Of a stretch of DNA of 64,000 nucleotides, positions 35,644 to 45,254 are shown one piece after another. This DNA comes from CAYJBH01 sp964368625 (GTDB taxonomy: Bacteria; Bacillota; Clostridia; Oscillospirales; Ruminococcaceae). The stretch's first letter is position 1; every line of letters starts with the position of its first letter. Location of the stretch: assembly GCA_964368625.1 (NCBI GenBank), contig CAYJBH010000009.1, positions 1 to 64,000 on the forward strand, written 5' to 3'. Below the pieces are notes generated by a model that did not search any database, was not told the origin of the DNA, and saw only the letters and a list, made by a program, of their open reading frames with translations. Made by a program: the position numbers and the translations under genes.

Positions 35644-37296
35644 TTATTCTACAGTCCACTCATAGTACTTCCAGTTTTTCACACCGAATCCTGATGTGTC
35701 AACATTAGAAAGTCGGTCAGACACAACATAGGTTTGTGTTTTGAAGTAGAGGTAAATCATAGGAGATGTTTCTGCTTGTAGAACCTGGAACTGTTCGGTA
35801 AGTGCATAAGCATCTTCGTATGTTAATGCTACCTTTACCTCATCCCATAGATCATTGATGGTCATATCGGTCATCTGGTTCCAACCATTTTCAATGTAGT
35901 AGAATGTAGCGGTGGTTGGGTCGGAGTTAGATGCGGCAGAACCCATTACGGCGAAGTCGCATTCACCGGCAAACAGTGCGGCTGAGATTGTTGCCATATC
36001 TGCCTGAACAACCTCACAGTTAATGCCTGCCTCAGACCATATCTGCTGTAATACTGTGGCTGCCGAAACGCGCTGTGCTTGGTCGGATTGAACGTGAATT
36101 GTGTATGTTTTGCTAAAATCAAATCCTGCATCTTCCAGCATTGTAATACCGGCGGCTTGGTCATATCCAATTGCCATTTCGGCTGCAACGTCAGAGTAGT
36201 ATGGATGTGAAATGTTGAATAGGCTATCTGCGGCTTCTGCATATTTACCATAAGCGGCCTCGGCCAATAGATCTTTATCTACAAGGTAGTTTAAAGCAAG
36301 ACGGGTATCGGTATCAAATTTTTGGTTGTTAATCAGTAAATGGTCGTGAGAATAACCTTCTGCAACGGTTACGCTAAGGCCTTCTGCTTCAGCAGCCATA
36401 TCAAGGTCGTTAGCAGATAGTGCAGATGAGTATGCCGTAACATCAACATCACCGGACATTAAGGAGGATAAGAGAGCAGAGCTAGCAACAACCTTAATAA
36501 TTAAACGATCGATATCTGCTGCACCTTTGTAGTAGTTTTCGTTAACTACATATTCCATGCGCTCGCCGTCGATGTAGCTATCAAACATAAACGGACCACT
36601 ACCTACCGGGTTTTCCCAGAAATCGATGGTAGCTAAATCTGCAGGGGCAACATCAGCTAAGAGATGTTCTGGGAAGATGTAGCTGTAGCGCAAGGCGTAA
36701 AAATATGTATCAGGTGCAACACCCTGCTTTAGTGTCATTTTTACGGTCTCTTCATCAACAGCTTCAATGCCAAGATCGTCTGCGCTGTTTACCCATTGTC
36801 CGGATTCATCTGTACCTACAATATAAGGATCGCCGAATTCATCTTCAACCTCAGGGTTAAGTAGGAATTTGTAGGTGAATACAACGTCGTCTGCGGTAAC
36901 TTTTTCGCCATCATGCCAATAAGCATTAGGGTCAATTTTACAGATATACTCAGAATATGTATCGTCTGTAGCCTCCCAGCTGGAGTAGATTGCGGGCTCA
37001 AGTACGCCCTCACCGTTAACAATAGCTAGGGTATCAAAAAGTGGAGCTGTAAATACCTGCTGTGCATCCTTTGACTGCCACATTGCATGTGATAATGATA
37101 GCCATGCACTGGTTACACCCATGGTTACAACTTTTTCTTCGCCATCAGCTGTGCCTGCGTCTTCTGTTGCGGCACTATCCGGTGCATCACCTGTAGATGT
37201 GTCTGTCGCAGGCTCTGGAGTAGAGCATCCGGTAAGCAACATCATTAGTGCTACTATTACGCATAATAGCCTTTTAAGTAAACTTAAACTTTTCAT
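35644..37296 (-). CDS. ABC solute-binding lipoprotein, family 5 (OppA/DppA-like)
   Basis: 550 aa. Lipoprotein signal with lipobox LTGC (Cys24), Thr/Ala/Asp-rich linker, then SBP_bac_5 blocks: VLEPAIYSSWEATDD near 92, YWHDGEKVTADDVVFTY near 125, NPVGSGPF near 230. It binds peptides, nickel chelates or other amphiphilic solutes; the ligand is not predictable. It is separated from the permease/ATPase genes by the UROD-like gene but on the same strand with short gaps. Confidence 0.9.
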   Translation of the reverse strand: MKSLSLLKRLLCVIVALMMLLTGCSTPEPATDTSTGDAPDSAATEDAGTADGEEKVVTMGVTSAWLSLSHAMWQSKDAQQVFTAPLFDTLAIVNGEGVLEPAIYSSWEATDDTYSEYICKIDPNAYWHDGEKVTADDVVFTYKFLLNPEVEDEFGDPYIVGTDESGQWVNSADDLGIEAVDEETVKMTLKQGVAPDTYFYALRYSYIFPEHLLADVAPADLATIDFWENPVGSGPFMFDSYIDGERMEYVVNENYYKGAADIDRLIIKVVASSALLSSLMSGDVDVTAYSSALSANDLDMAAEAEGLSVTVAEGYSHDHLLINNQKFDTDTRLALNYLVDKDLLAEAAYGKYAEAADSLFNISHPYYSDVAAEMAIGYDQAAGITMLEDAGFDFSKTYTIHVQSDQAQRVSAATVLQQIWSEAGINCEVVQADMATISAALFAGECDFAVMGSAASNSDPTTATFYYIENGWNQMTDMTINDLWDEVKVALTYEDAYALTEQFQVLQAETSPMIYLYFKTQTYVVSDRLSNVDTSGFGVKNWKYYEWTVE

Positions 37297-37385
37297 TAAT
37301 TACTTCCTTTCAAAATTCATATTTATTTTCTCTGTCTTAAGTTTGCAATAAAGAGAATTTAGTGATCAGCAGAATATTACAAAAC

Positions 37386-38471
37386 CTATTTGCCTGCTGC
37401 CATCTCTTCGATAACTTCTTTTAAGACAGGGAAACGCCAGTTGGTTTCACGATCGCATTCGCATCCGCCGGCGATAATTAATTTTTGTCCGGCCTGTTTA
37501 ATTGCTTCTTCGCATTTCATGCGTATAACTGCTTTTGATTTTTCACGAGATGGACCTTGGAAATCTGTTGTTCTGTCGAGTCCACCCATTAAAATTTTGT
37601 CGGTCATTGCACGAACTTCGGCAAGGGATTGGGTCATCGGGAATTGGTCTTCCCAGTTTAGTGCATGAACATCTAATGACGAAATTTCTTTTAGTCTTAG
37701 GTTTGCAGAACCATGAATATGTGCCATGTTAAACCATGTTTTATTCTTAATAGCGCTTAATACTTTATCGTCGTAAGGACGTAAATATTTGTAGTATCCA
37801 ACACTATCAAAGGTGTCCGAATTATAACCATTTGTATCGGGACGGAAGGTGTCGCCGGCCGGGCAGTAGAAGAAGCCTGCGGCCCCTACATCGATGTAAG
37901 CCATACAAAGAGCAATAATATGCTCAGTTAGCTCGTCCATAAAGTTAAAGTAAACCTCTTCGTTGTCCATGATAAACTCTTTGCTGCTCTTATATCCTAG
38001 ATCTTCAATAAAGCTACCATGCGAGGTGCTAACCATGCCGTTAAAGGTTCTTCCCGGTCCGAAAATGGTTGGAAGAATCGGCACAGACTCGCCAAAATGC
38101 TCATGTAGGTTGCGAACTACGCGAACCTCTCTGCCTAAAGTTCCTTCAAGGGGATTAGTTCTTTTAAAGTTCACCATGTCTTCGATGCTGTTAATCGGAG
38201 CACGCAGTGCAAGGCGATAACCTGCATCATCAGAATGTTGCGGAAGTGCAAATTCCAGTCCAAAGTCTTCTATATTATAAAGGCCGTTAGACATTAACTT
38301 TAACACATCAAAATCGTATAGTGTCTGGTAGGCAATAACTGCCTGTGTAAAATCCTTTTCGTTGCGATCCACCAGGTTCATGTGTGGACCCCAGCAGGCA
38401 AAAGGGATGCGGTCGGTTGGTTTTCCCTCTAATACCGCTTTTATTCGCTCGGTATGGGTCATTGGTTTCAT
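37386..38471 (-). CDS. Uroporphyrinogen decarboxylase family protein (UROD/MtaA-like)
   Basis: 361 aa. UROD-type N-terminus (MTHTERIKAVLEGKPTDRIP) and C-terminal GGCECDRETNWRF replacing the usual end; WFNMAHIHG near 245 and GGLDRTTDF near 303 are family strands with possible metal ligands (H, C-E-C). Members of this branch are often corrinoid methyltransferases or relatives rather than heme enzymes, and no heme genes are near. Strong AGGAGG ribosome-binding site. The 116-bp gap before it is AT-rich with an TTAATTAA-TTTA-TTAATTAA palindrome. Confidence 0.75.
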   Translation of the reverse strand: MKPMTHTERIKAVLEGKPTDRIPFACWGPHMNLVDRNEKDFTQAVIAYQTLYDFDVLKLMSNGLYNIEDFGLEFALPQHSDDAGYRLALRAPINSIEDMVNFKRTNPLEGTLGREVRVVRNLHEHFGESVPILPTIFGPGRTFNGMVSTSHGSFIEDLGYKSSKEFIMDNEEVYFNFMDELTEHIIALCMAYIDVGAAGFFYCPAGDTFRPDTNGYNSDTFDSVGYYKYLRPYDDKVLSAIKNKTWFNMAHIHGSANLRLKEISSLDVHALNWEDQFPMTQSLAEVRAMTDKILMGGLDRTTDFQGPSREKSKAVIRMKCEEAIKQAGQKLIIAGGCECDRETNWRFPVLKEVIEEMAAGK

Positions 38472-38587
38472 ACTTTTCCTCCTCGTTATTTTCTACATTT
38501 ATTTTTTAATTAATAAATTAATTAACCGACTTAATTTTTTTATCTGATAACTGCATTAATCCATTTCATATATCAAAAATCATGGTA

Positions 38588-39550
38588 CTAATCTTGATTA
38601 TACAAATGGCATGCAACCATATGTTCTTTACCTAGGTTCTTTACCTCAGGACATTGTTGTTTACATATAGGCATTGCATGAACGCAGCGTAGGTGAAACG
38701 TGCAACCGCTTGGTGGGTTGATAGGGCTTGGAATATCACCTGTTAAAATAATTCTCTCACGTTTAATTCCAACATCCGGAATCGGAATAGCAGAAATTAA
38801 TGCCTGTGTATATGGGTGTTTTGGATTATCATATAGCTCATCTACCATTGCAAGTTCAATAATTCGTCCTAAATACATAACTGCAATGCGATCGCTGATA
38901 TGTTTTACTACACTTAGGTCATGTGAAATAAAGAGGTAAGAAACACCCATTTTTTCTTGAATTTCATTCATCAGGTTAAGCACCTGAGAGCGCACAGAAA
39001 CATCAAGCGCAGAAACCGGTTCATCACAAACCACAAATTTGGGGTTTAACATAAATGCACGTGCTATAACAATTCTTTGGCGTTGTCCACCTGAGAACTC
39101 ATGCGGATAGCGATAAAGATAGCTATCGTCTAGTCCAACCACCTTCATAATTTCTTTTACACGTTCAACACGTTCTTCTTTAGTGCCGATGTTAAACACA
39201 TCTAAAGGTGCTTTTACACTATCCATAATGGTCATTCTGGGGTTAAGAGAAGAATATGGATTTTGGAAAATCATTTGAAGTTGCGGGCGCATCTGCCTGA
39301 GTTGTTCTTTAGTAAGCGCAGTGATATCCTGATCTTCATACTGCACCTTACCTTCGGTAGGTTCAATAAGTCGCAAAATGCACCTACCAAGCGTCGACTT
39401 ACCGCAACCGCTTTCTCCCACCAGCCCGAGAGTCTCGCCTTCTTTAACAATTAAGCTTACATTATCAACAGCCTTAAGCTTAACCTTGCGTGATAGCTTA
39501 AATTCTTTTGTTAGGTTTTCGACCTTTAACAATACATTATTATTGCTCAT
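38588..39550 (-). CDS. Oligopeptide-type ABC ATPase (OppF/DppF-like)
   Basis: 320 aa. Walker A GESGCGKST near 45, signature FSGGQRQRI near 150, Walker B FVVCDEPVSALD, C-terminal oligopeptide-type motif with YTQALISAIP and CTFHLRC cysteines. It overlaps the OppD-like gene by 4 bp. Confidence 0.92.
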   Translation of the reverse strand: MSNNNVLLKVENLTKEFKLSRKVKLKAVDNVSLIVKEGETLGLVGESGCGKSTLGRCILRLIEPTEGKVQYEDQDITALTKEQLRQMRPQLQMIFQNPYSSLNPRMTIMDSVKAPLDVFNIGTKEERVERVKEIMKVVGLDDSYLYRYPHEFSGGQRQRIVIARAFMLNPKFVVCDEPVSALDVSVRSQVLNLMNEIQEKMGVSYLFISHDLSVVKHISDRIAVMYLGRIIELAMVDELYDNPKHPYTQALISAIPIPDVGIKRERIILTGDIPSPINPPSGCTFHLRCVHAMPICKQQCPEVKNLGKEHMVACHLYNQD

Positions 39551-40557
39551 CCAATCGTCCCCCTTTCCGGTTCTTCATACTTCCAACAGCTTACCTGATG
39601 ATCTTCGCCATATTCATCGGCAACGGTAAACAGAGGAGGGATTTCTTCACGGCATCGCTGTGTAGTATAAGGGCATCTGGAGGCATATTTGCATCCCTTC
39701 ATATCAAGGTGCAACTTCGGCACGGTTCCGGGGATGGAGTACAGAATATCCTCGTGTTTATCCAAACGTGGAATGGAGGCAATCAAACCTTGAGTATACG
39801 GGTGAAGTGGGTTTTTAAATAGTTGCCAGCTTGTTCCATATTCCATAGAATTACCGGCATACATAACAAGTATTTTATCTGCGATATCAGCAACTACACC
39901 AAGGTCATGCGTTATCATTATAACCGATGCGGAAATCGACTCTTTTAGCTCTAACATCAACTGTAAAATCTGCGCTTGGATTGTAACATCAAGTGCGGTG
40001 GTAGGTTCATCTGCTATAAGAACCTTAGGGTTGCAAGAAAGCGCCATGGCTATCATTACACGTTGTCTCATTCCACCTGAAAGTTCGTGAGGATATTCGT
40101 TGATTCTCGCTTCGGGAGATGGTATTCCGACCTTTTGGAGCAACTCAATTGCAAGGTTTGTTGCTTCTTTTTTTGTCATAGAGGTGTGACGCTGAATGGT
40201 TTCGGTCATCTGCTTTTTTATTGTTAAGACAGGGTTGAGCGAGGTCATCGGATCCTGAAAAATCATGGAAATATCATTTCCTCGTATATCGCTTAACTCT
40301 TTACGTGATAAGGTGGTGAGCTCTTTTCCATCCAGCTTTATAGAGCTTCCCTCCATAATACGACCTGAATGGGCAGGAATTAAATTTAAAATTGAAAGAC
40401 TGGTAACCGTTTTTCCGCAACCACTTTCGCCAACAATACAAAACACTTCTTTTTCCAGCACATTAAAACTAATACCGTCAACAGCAGGAACCGTTCCACT
40501 CTTGGTTCTAAAATATGTTTTTAAATTGTTTACTTCTAAAACTACTTTACGCTCCAC
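39547..40557 (-). CDS. Oligopeptide-type ABC ATPase (OppD/DppD-like)
   Basis: 336 aa. Walker A GESGCGKTVT, signature LSGGMRQRV near 155, Walker B VLIADEPTTALD, C-terminal YTQGLIASIP and CKYASRCPY. The start is a GTG 8 nt after AGGAGG. Second ATPase of the transporter, between the DppC-like permease and the OppF-like gene. Confidence 0.92.
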   Translation of the reverse strand: MERKVVLEVNNLKTYFRTKSGTVPAVDGISFNVLEKEVFCIVGESGCGKTVTSLSILNLIPAHSGRIMEGSSIKLDGKELTTLSRKELSDIRGNDISMIFQDPMTSLNPVLTIKKQMTETIQRHTSMTKKEATNLAIELLQKVGIPSPEARINEYPHELSGGMRQRVMIAMALSCNPKVLIADEPTTALDVTIQAQILQLMLELKESISASVIMITHDLGVVADIADKILVMYAGNSMEYGTSWQLFKNPLHPYTQGLIASIPRLDKHEDILYSIPGTVPKLHLDMKGCKYASRCPYTTQRCREEIPPLFTVADEYGEDHQVSCWKYEEPERGTIG

Positions 40558-40569
40558 AAGTGTTTCCTC

Positions 40570-41451
40570 CTAAACCTTCATTTTGGGATCTAGTGCATCA
40601 CGCAAACCGTCACCTATAAAATTAATTGAAAGTACCGTTGCTACAAGACATACCCCGGCAGGAACCCACAACCACGGACGAGACGTTAATGTGCTGAGTG
40701 ACTGTGCTAAGTAAATCATATTACCCCAGGTTGCTTCAGGAGGTTGGATGCCTATTCCCAAAAAACTTAACGACGACTCTGCAACGATACAACCTGCTAC
40801 GCCCATGCTATATGCAACAAGCAACGGAGCAACCGAGTTTGGTAGGATATATTTTAAGATAATTTTGTGGGTAGGTGTACCGATGGCCCTTGCCGCCTCA
40901 ACATACTCGTTTTCCTTAACCGAAAGCACACGGCTATATGCTAAACGACAGGTTCCTGTCCAACCTAAAAAGCCCAGAACAGCAACAACCGTCCACATAG
41001 ACGAACCAACCACCGCAACGATAAACATTGCTACTATAATATTAGGCAATGCCATAAAAACATCTGCGAGCCTTAAAATAGCTGAGCGAATTGGTCCTTC
41101 ATAATAACCAGCAATCATTCCAAGCGGAATACCTATAACGGCACCCAGTGTTGCGGAAGCAATTCCAATCATCAGTGAGTTTCTACCACCGTAGATTAAT
41201 CTTGAAAACACATCTCGTCCAACATCATCCACCCCGAGAATATGTTCTGCGCTCGGTGTGGCGAAAAATTTTCCCGCATTAATTCCATAAGGGTCAAGAT
41301 CCATAACCAGCGGTAAAATAATTACCATTAAAATCTCGAATACAATAAAAGTTAGCGATACCATTGCCAGTTTATGTTTCTTAAAATTATTAACCACATC
41401 TCTCATATGAGAAGAATGTAAATTTGATACCTCTTTTGGTTTCCAAAACAT
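40570..41451 (-). CDS. Oligopeptide-type ABC permease (OppC/DppC-like)
   Basis: 293 aa, six TM helices. N-terminal OppC-type cytosolic segment before TM1, HILGVDDVGRDVFSRLIYG near 68, EAA loop EAARAIGTPTHKIILKYILP near 185, and FIGDGLRDALDPKMKV at the end. Confidence 0.92.
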   Translation of the reverse strand: MFWKPKEVSNLHSSHMRDVVNNFKKHKLAMVSLTFIVFEILMVIILPLVMDLDPYGINAGKFFATPSAEHILGVDDVGRDVFSRLIYGGRNSLMIGIASATLGAVIGIPLGMIAGYYEGPIRSAILRLADVFMALPNIIVAMFIVAVVGSSMWTVVAVLGFLGWTGTCRLAYSRVLSVKENEYVEAARAIGTPTHKIILKYILPNSVAPLLVAYSMGVAGCIVAESSLSFLGIGIQPPEATWGNMIYLAQSLSTLTSRPWLWVPAGVCLVATVLSINFIGDGLRDALDPKMKV

Positions 41452-41476
41452 ATTGCCTCACCTCCTCTTCTCAATC

Positions 41477-42430
41477 TTAAGCACGAACTCTGGGGTCTAA
41501 CAAGCCGTAGATGATATCTACTACCATATTAACAACCAAAACTGCAAATGTGATATATAATGTTATACACATAATAGTAGGGTAATCACGGAACTTAATG
41601 GATGTAATTAATAATGTACCGATACCGGGCCAACCGAAAATTTGTTCTGTAACAACAGCACCACCCACCAGGTTTAACACCGTTAATCCTACCTGTGTAG
41701 TAATTGGGATTAACGCGTTTCGTAGTGCATGCCTAAAAATAACCGTTCGGCGATGCATACCCTTTGCCTCTGCAACACGCACATAGTCTTCGTTTAAAAC
41801 CTCTAACATAGCACTTCGTGTCTGTCTGATATTACTGCCCGCCAATGAAATGGCAAGTACCATTGTTGGCTGTATGGTGTGCAGTAAAATATCTCCTAAC
41901 TGCATATTTGAAGCAGAAGTAGCCATTCCGGAGGTAGGCAACCAGCCCAGCTGTACCGAAAAAAGATAAATTGACAGTAATGCCAAAAAGAAGCCTGGAA
42001 AACCGGAGCCTACAAATGCAATACCGGAAGAAATGTAATCAATCGGTGAATAAGGCTTGCACGCCGCGCTGATACCAAGACATAGGCTGATAACCAGCGA
42101 AACCGAAAGAGCCATTGTAGCGAGCAACAAGGTAGGACCGATTCGGGAAACTAAAAGCTCAGCAACCTCGGTTCCTGTTCGGTAGGAAAAACCAAAGTCT
42201 CCTTGCAGGCAGGAAACTAACCAATTCCAATACCGCACATAGATTGGCTGGTCTAAACCAAACCTTTCCTGTAACCTAATTATGTCTTCCGGGGTGGTTG
42301 TTTCTGTTATGTAAGCATCAACCGGAGATCCGGGTATGAGATTAGATAGAAAATAAATGACTATAGAAACACCCAACAAAACGGGTATCATAAGTAATAT
42401 TCGCTTAGCTGTGAATCGTAAAATCTTCAT
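41477..42430 (-). CDS. Oligopeptide-type ABC permease (OppB/DppB-like)
   Basis: 317 aa, six TM helices. LGVSIVIYFLSNLIPGSP near 18, ERFGLDQPIYVRYWNW near 50, EAA loop RVAEAKGMHRRTVIFRHALR near 218, C-terminal IIYGLLDPRVRA. The ATG at 42428-42430 has AAGG 5 nt upstream; an in-frame GTG two codons earlier overlaps that site and is less likely. Confidence 0.92.
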   Translation of the reverse strand: MKILRFTAKRILLMIPVLLGVSIVIYFLSNLIPGSPVDAYITETTTPEDIIRLQERFGLDQPIYVRYWNWLVSCLQGDFGFSYRTGTEVAELLVSRIGPTLLLATMALSVSLVISLCLGISAACKPYSPIDYISSGIAFVGSGFPGFFLALLSIYLFSVQLGWLPTSGMATSASNMQLGDILLHTIQPTMVLAISLAGSNIRQTRSAMLEVLNEDYVRVAEAKGMHRRTVIFRHALRNALIPITTQVGLTVLNLVGGAVVTEQIFGWPGIGTLLITSIKFRDYPTIMCITLYITFAVLVVNMVVDIIYGLLDPRVRA

Positions 42431-42473
42431 AAGCACCTTACCCCTTAAATTGTAATAGATTAGACAACATATA

Positions 42474-43436
42474 TTAATTCAATACCTTGCTATAAATCAA
42501 ATCTGTAATTCTGGCAAGTTCTAATGTTTCCTCTAATGGCATAACAGAACTTTCTATTTTTCCCTGTATGATACACTCCATCACATGCTCAATTTCAAAT
42601 TGCAAGCCGTTTCCCAGATAAGGAAACTCTATAGCCTTTGGCTTTTTATCTTTACAGGATTGTATCTCAATTTTGTTTGGATGAATAAAATCAAAAACCA
42701 CAACGTTGCCCTTTTCAAATGCTATATTTGCAATGCTGCGAGATTGTCCTTGAAATCCTGTGTAGAGCTGTGCGGTTGTTTGGCGCTCTCCTTCAAACTG
42801 AATAATCGCGGCGGTACGAAGGTCTACACCGTTTCTAATTTCACTAAATGCCTCTACCTTAGTGGGTATTGATTTAAAAACCATACATGCATATGCTAAC
42901 GGATATATTCCGGCGCTTCGCATGCTACCACCCCCCAATTCTTTGTTAAACATGCGATAGTTCGGATCGTATGGGCATTCAAACGAGAATTCAGCGTTAA
43001 CGTTAAGCGGCTCTCCAAATTCTTTACTAGCAATAAATTCTTGCAACCAAACAGTAGCAGGAAAAAAGCGTGTCCACATCGCTTCCATTAAGAAAACCTG
43101 TTGCTCTCTCGCGGCATTAATAAGCGATTGTGTTTCTTTATAAGACATTGCCATGGGTTTTTCACATAATACATGTTTGCCGTGTTGTAAAGCTGCTAGC
43201 GTGTGTTCATGGTGAACAATATGTGTTGTTGCTATGTAAACGATCTCAATATCTAAACGTTCGTATAGCTGATTGTAATCGGTATATCTATTGGGGATAT
43301 CCCATTTATCGCAAAAGGAGTTTAGCTTTTCTTGGTTTCGGCCGTACGCTGCAATAACATTCGCATTTTCCACATGCTTAATGGATTCCATAAATGCTTC
43401 TGCAATATTGCCTATGCCAACCAACGCCCAGTTCAT
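42474..43436 (-). CDS. Gfo/Idh/MocA-family oxidoreductase
   Basis: 320 aa. Rossmann start MNWALVGIGNIAEAF, EKP motif in HVLCEKPMAM near 88, LMEAMWTRFFPA near 115 as in dihydrodiol-dehydrogenase/YteT-like members, and GGGSMRSAGIYPL near 165. The ATG at 43434-43436 follows AGGGAGG by 6 nt, so the open frame beyond it is ignored. First gene of the Opp-type operon, divergent from the AraC gene. Substrate unknown. Confidence 0.88.
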   Translation of the reverse strand: MNWALVGIGNIAEAFMESIKHVENANVIAAYGRNQEKLNSFCDKWDIPNRYTDYNQLYERLDIEIVYIATTHIVHHEHTLAALQHGKHVLCEKPMAMSYKETQSLINAAREQQVFLMEAMWTRFFPATVWLQEFIASKEFGEPLNVNAEFSFECPYDPNYRMFNKELGGGSMRSAGIYPLAYACMVFKSIPTKVEAFSEIRNGVDLRTAAIIQFEGERQTTAQLYTGFQGQSRSIANIAFEKGNVVVFDFIHPNKIEIQSCKDKKPKAIEFPYLGNGLQFEIEHVMECIIQGKIESSVMPLEETLELARITDLIYSKVLN

Positions 43437-43500
43437 AAACTTCCTCCCTAAAAACGACAATATTTGCACATGCTTGTAGCTTTAACTTGAAATATGCTTT

Positions 43501-43529
43501 TTGACTTTATACATAAAATATGTTATATT
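43501..43529 (+). promoter_or_regulatory. Sigma-A promoter toward the AraC gene
   Basis: TTGACT (43501-43506), 17-bp spacer, TATATT (43524-43529). The opposite strand has only a weak candidate for the Opp-type operon (TTAAAG, 17 bp, TATTGT), which fits dependence on an activator. Confidence 0.7.
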
Positions 43530-43717
43530 TAGCTAGATAATAAGTTGTTGTTTGTTTAATACTATTAGTTTTATATGTCGTTAAGAAACAATATTAAGTA
43601 ATGCTAATTAGGTGTATTTTTGTATACGATGTTACATATATTACACAGTTTATTAATGTTTGTCTACACATAAACTGCTAAACAATACTCGTTTTCTGCT
43701 TTTTGAGGAGATTTTTT

Positions 43718-44806
43718 GTGGAGAATTACTATTACAATCATTTATCTCATATGTTTGAACAGGATTCCTTAGTGTACACTATTGGCGTTTTCAACACCAT
43801 GTCGCATGTTCATGATGATCTTGAATTCGGCTGTGTATTGCAGGGGACTTTACAAGTTAAAATCGGTTCGCAGGATTACCTTATCGAAGAGGGTGGCATG
43901 TTTTCGGTGAACGCAATGGAGCCTCACCGCTATCAAGCTGAAGAAGGATACTGTATATGCACCTTTTTTGCACTCAAGAAAAGCTTTTATCAGCAAGTGA
44001 TTCCTCAAAATCGTCAACATAATCTTCACTTCATCGTAGAGAAACCTGATTCGACATGCGGGTTAACAAAAAAAATTCGTACTATGTTTTTGGCTATTTA
44101 TCGAAACATCTTATTAGAAGAAGAAAATTTTCACTTGATTAATCAAGCATGCATTTCGTACACACTTTGTTTAATTAATAAGATAGCAGAAAAAACCACA
44201 CACGACCCTTCTATAACAGCAGAAAAACCTAACTCCAGCAAAGATATAACATACTATATTATGCAAAATTACAAAAAAGAAATATCCATTAAAACTCTTG
44301 CCGAGCATATGCACCTTTCTCCTGATTACACCGCACATTTGTTTAAGCAAATATTTGGTACCAGCTTTAAACAATATATAAACTATATGCGAGTTTCTCA
44401 AGCACAGCAACTACTGCTGTCGTCAGACGATTTTACCGTAACTGAGATTTTATTGGATTGTGGCTTTAATAATCACACCTCCTTTATTCGTGCCTTTAAA
44501 AAATTTACCGGTGTTACACCCTCAGAATATATTGTTGCTCATAAGAAGCAGGATGTGAGATTAATGTCCTACTTAGAATCAAATAGTTCACTTGCAAGAA
44601 ATCAAGTGTCTCCTTTTCCTAAAAATTCCCCAACCTTTCCGCTGCTTCTTGATAACGCAACTCCCGATGGCAAATATAAAACCTTTAGCGGAACCTATAT
44701 TAATCTTTCCAACGACTTTAAAACAGAACATCTGAAGAAAGCTTATGAGTATTTTACACAATCAGATATTATCGATATTGGACTATATGAACAATTTTCA
44801 TTTTAA
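43718..44806 (+). CDS. AraC-family transcriptional regulator with cupin domain
   Basis: 362 aa. The start is a GTG at 43718 with GAGGAG 7 nt upstream. N-terminal cupin ligand domain (about 15-100, HDDLEFGCVLQG and EPHRYQ), then AraC HTH pair at about 165-265 (IKTLAEHMHLSPDYTAHLFKQ and FNNHTSFIRAFKKFTGVTPSEY). About 95 extra residues at the C-terminus are not recognised. Divergent from the Opp-type operon, which it probably activates in response to a small molecule. Confidence 0.88.
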   Translation: MENYYYNHLSHMFEQDSLVYTIGVFNTMSHVHDDLEFGCVLQGTLQVKIGSQDYLIEEGGMFSVNAMEPHRYQAEEGYCICTFFALKKSFYQQVIPQNRQHNLHFIVEKPDSTCGLTKKIRTMFLAIYRNILLEEENFHLINQACISYTLCLINKIAEKTTHDPSITAEKPNSSKDITYYIMQNYKKEISIKTLAEHMHLSPDYTAHLFKQIFGTSFKQYINYMRVSQAQQLLLSSDDFTVTEILLDCGFNNHTSFIRAFKKFTGVTPSEYIVAHKKQDVRLMSYLESNSSLARNQVSPFPKNSPTFPLLLDNATPDGKYKTFSGTYINLSNDFKTEHLKKAYEYFTQSDIIDIGLYEQFSF

Positions 44807-45120
44807 TATATCTTAACTTGCTTAACTACAAAATAAGGCGCAGCAAAGCCGATAAAAAAGAAAAATTTTTATAGAGAATTATCTACCTTATATCAAGCAT
44901 AAGCCATAAGGGTAGGTGCATTATGATGCATAAAAAGTGATATGTTGAAGATGATGGAGCAGGGAAAATTGCACACAAGGAGCGCAGATATTTATTAACA
45001 AAACCAGACATCGCTTTGTTAATCGAACTAGCTAGCCTATAAATAATAAAGCAACATAAATTTTGAGACTATATGTTATTTTACCTGTTGATAATATATT
45101 TATCGTTAGGAGACAAAAAC
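44807..45120. other. Intergenic region, possible gene remnant
   Basis: No intact gene. Around 44941-45041 a stop-free piece reads YVEDDGAGKIAHKERRYLLT-KPDIALLIELASL and follows an in-frame stop; it looks protein-like but has no start or ribosome-binding site. I cannot name a family. Confidence 0.3.
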
Positions 45121-45135
45121 AAATCGTTTTGTTTC

Positions 45136-45164
45136 TTGACATTACTCAAACTATGTGTTATATT
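45136..45164 (+). promoter_or_regulatory. Sigma-A promoter of the marR-MATE operon
   Basis: TTGACA (45136-45141), 17-bp spacer, TATATT (45159-45164). Two MarR-type operator copies lie just downstream. Confidence 0.85.
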
Positions 45165-45168
45165 TTAA

Positions 45169-45230
45169 TTAGCACTACTAAGTATATTGTGGTGCTAATT
45201 TATTAACGTCGATTTACTTAGCAGTGCTAA
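45169..45230. promoter_or_regulatory. MarR-type operators
   Basis: TTAGCAGTGCTAA (45218-45230) is a perfect palindrome; TTAGCACTACTAA (45169-45181) differs from it by one arm base, and a half site GTGCTAA lies at 45192-45198. They cover the transcription start and the leader, so the adjacent MarR protein probably represses its own operon. Confidence 0.78.
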
Positions 45231-45254
45231 TTAAATAAGAAGGGGGAATTTATT

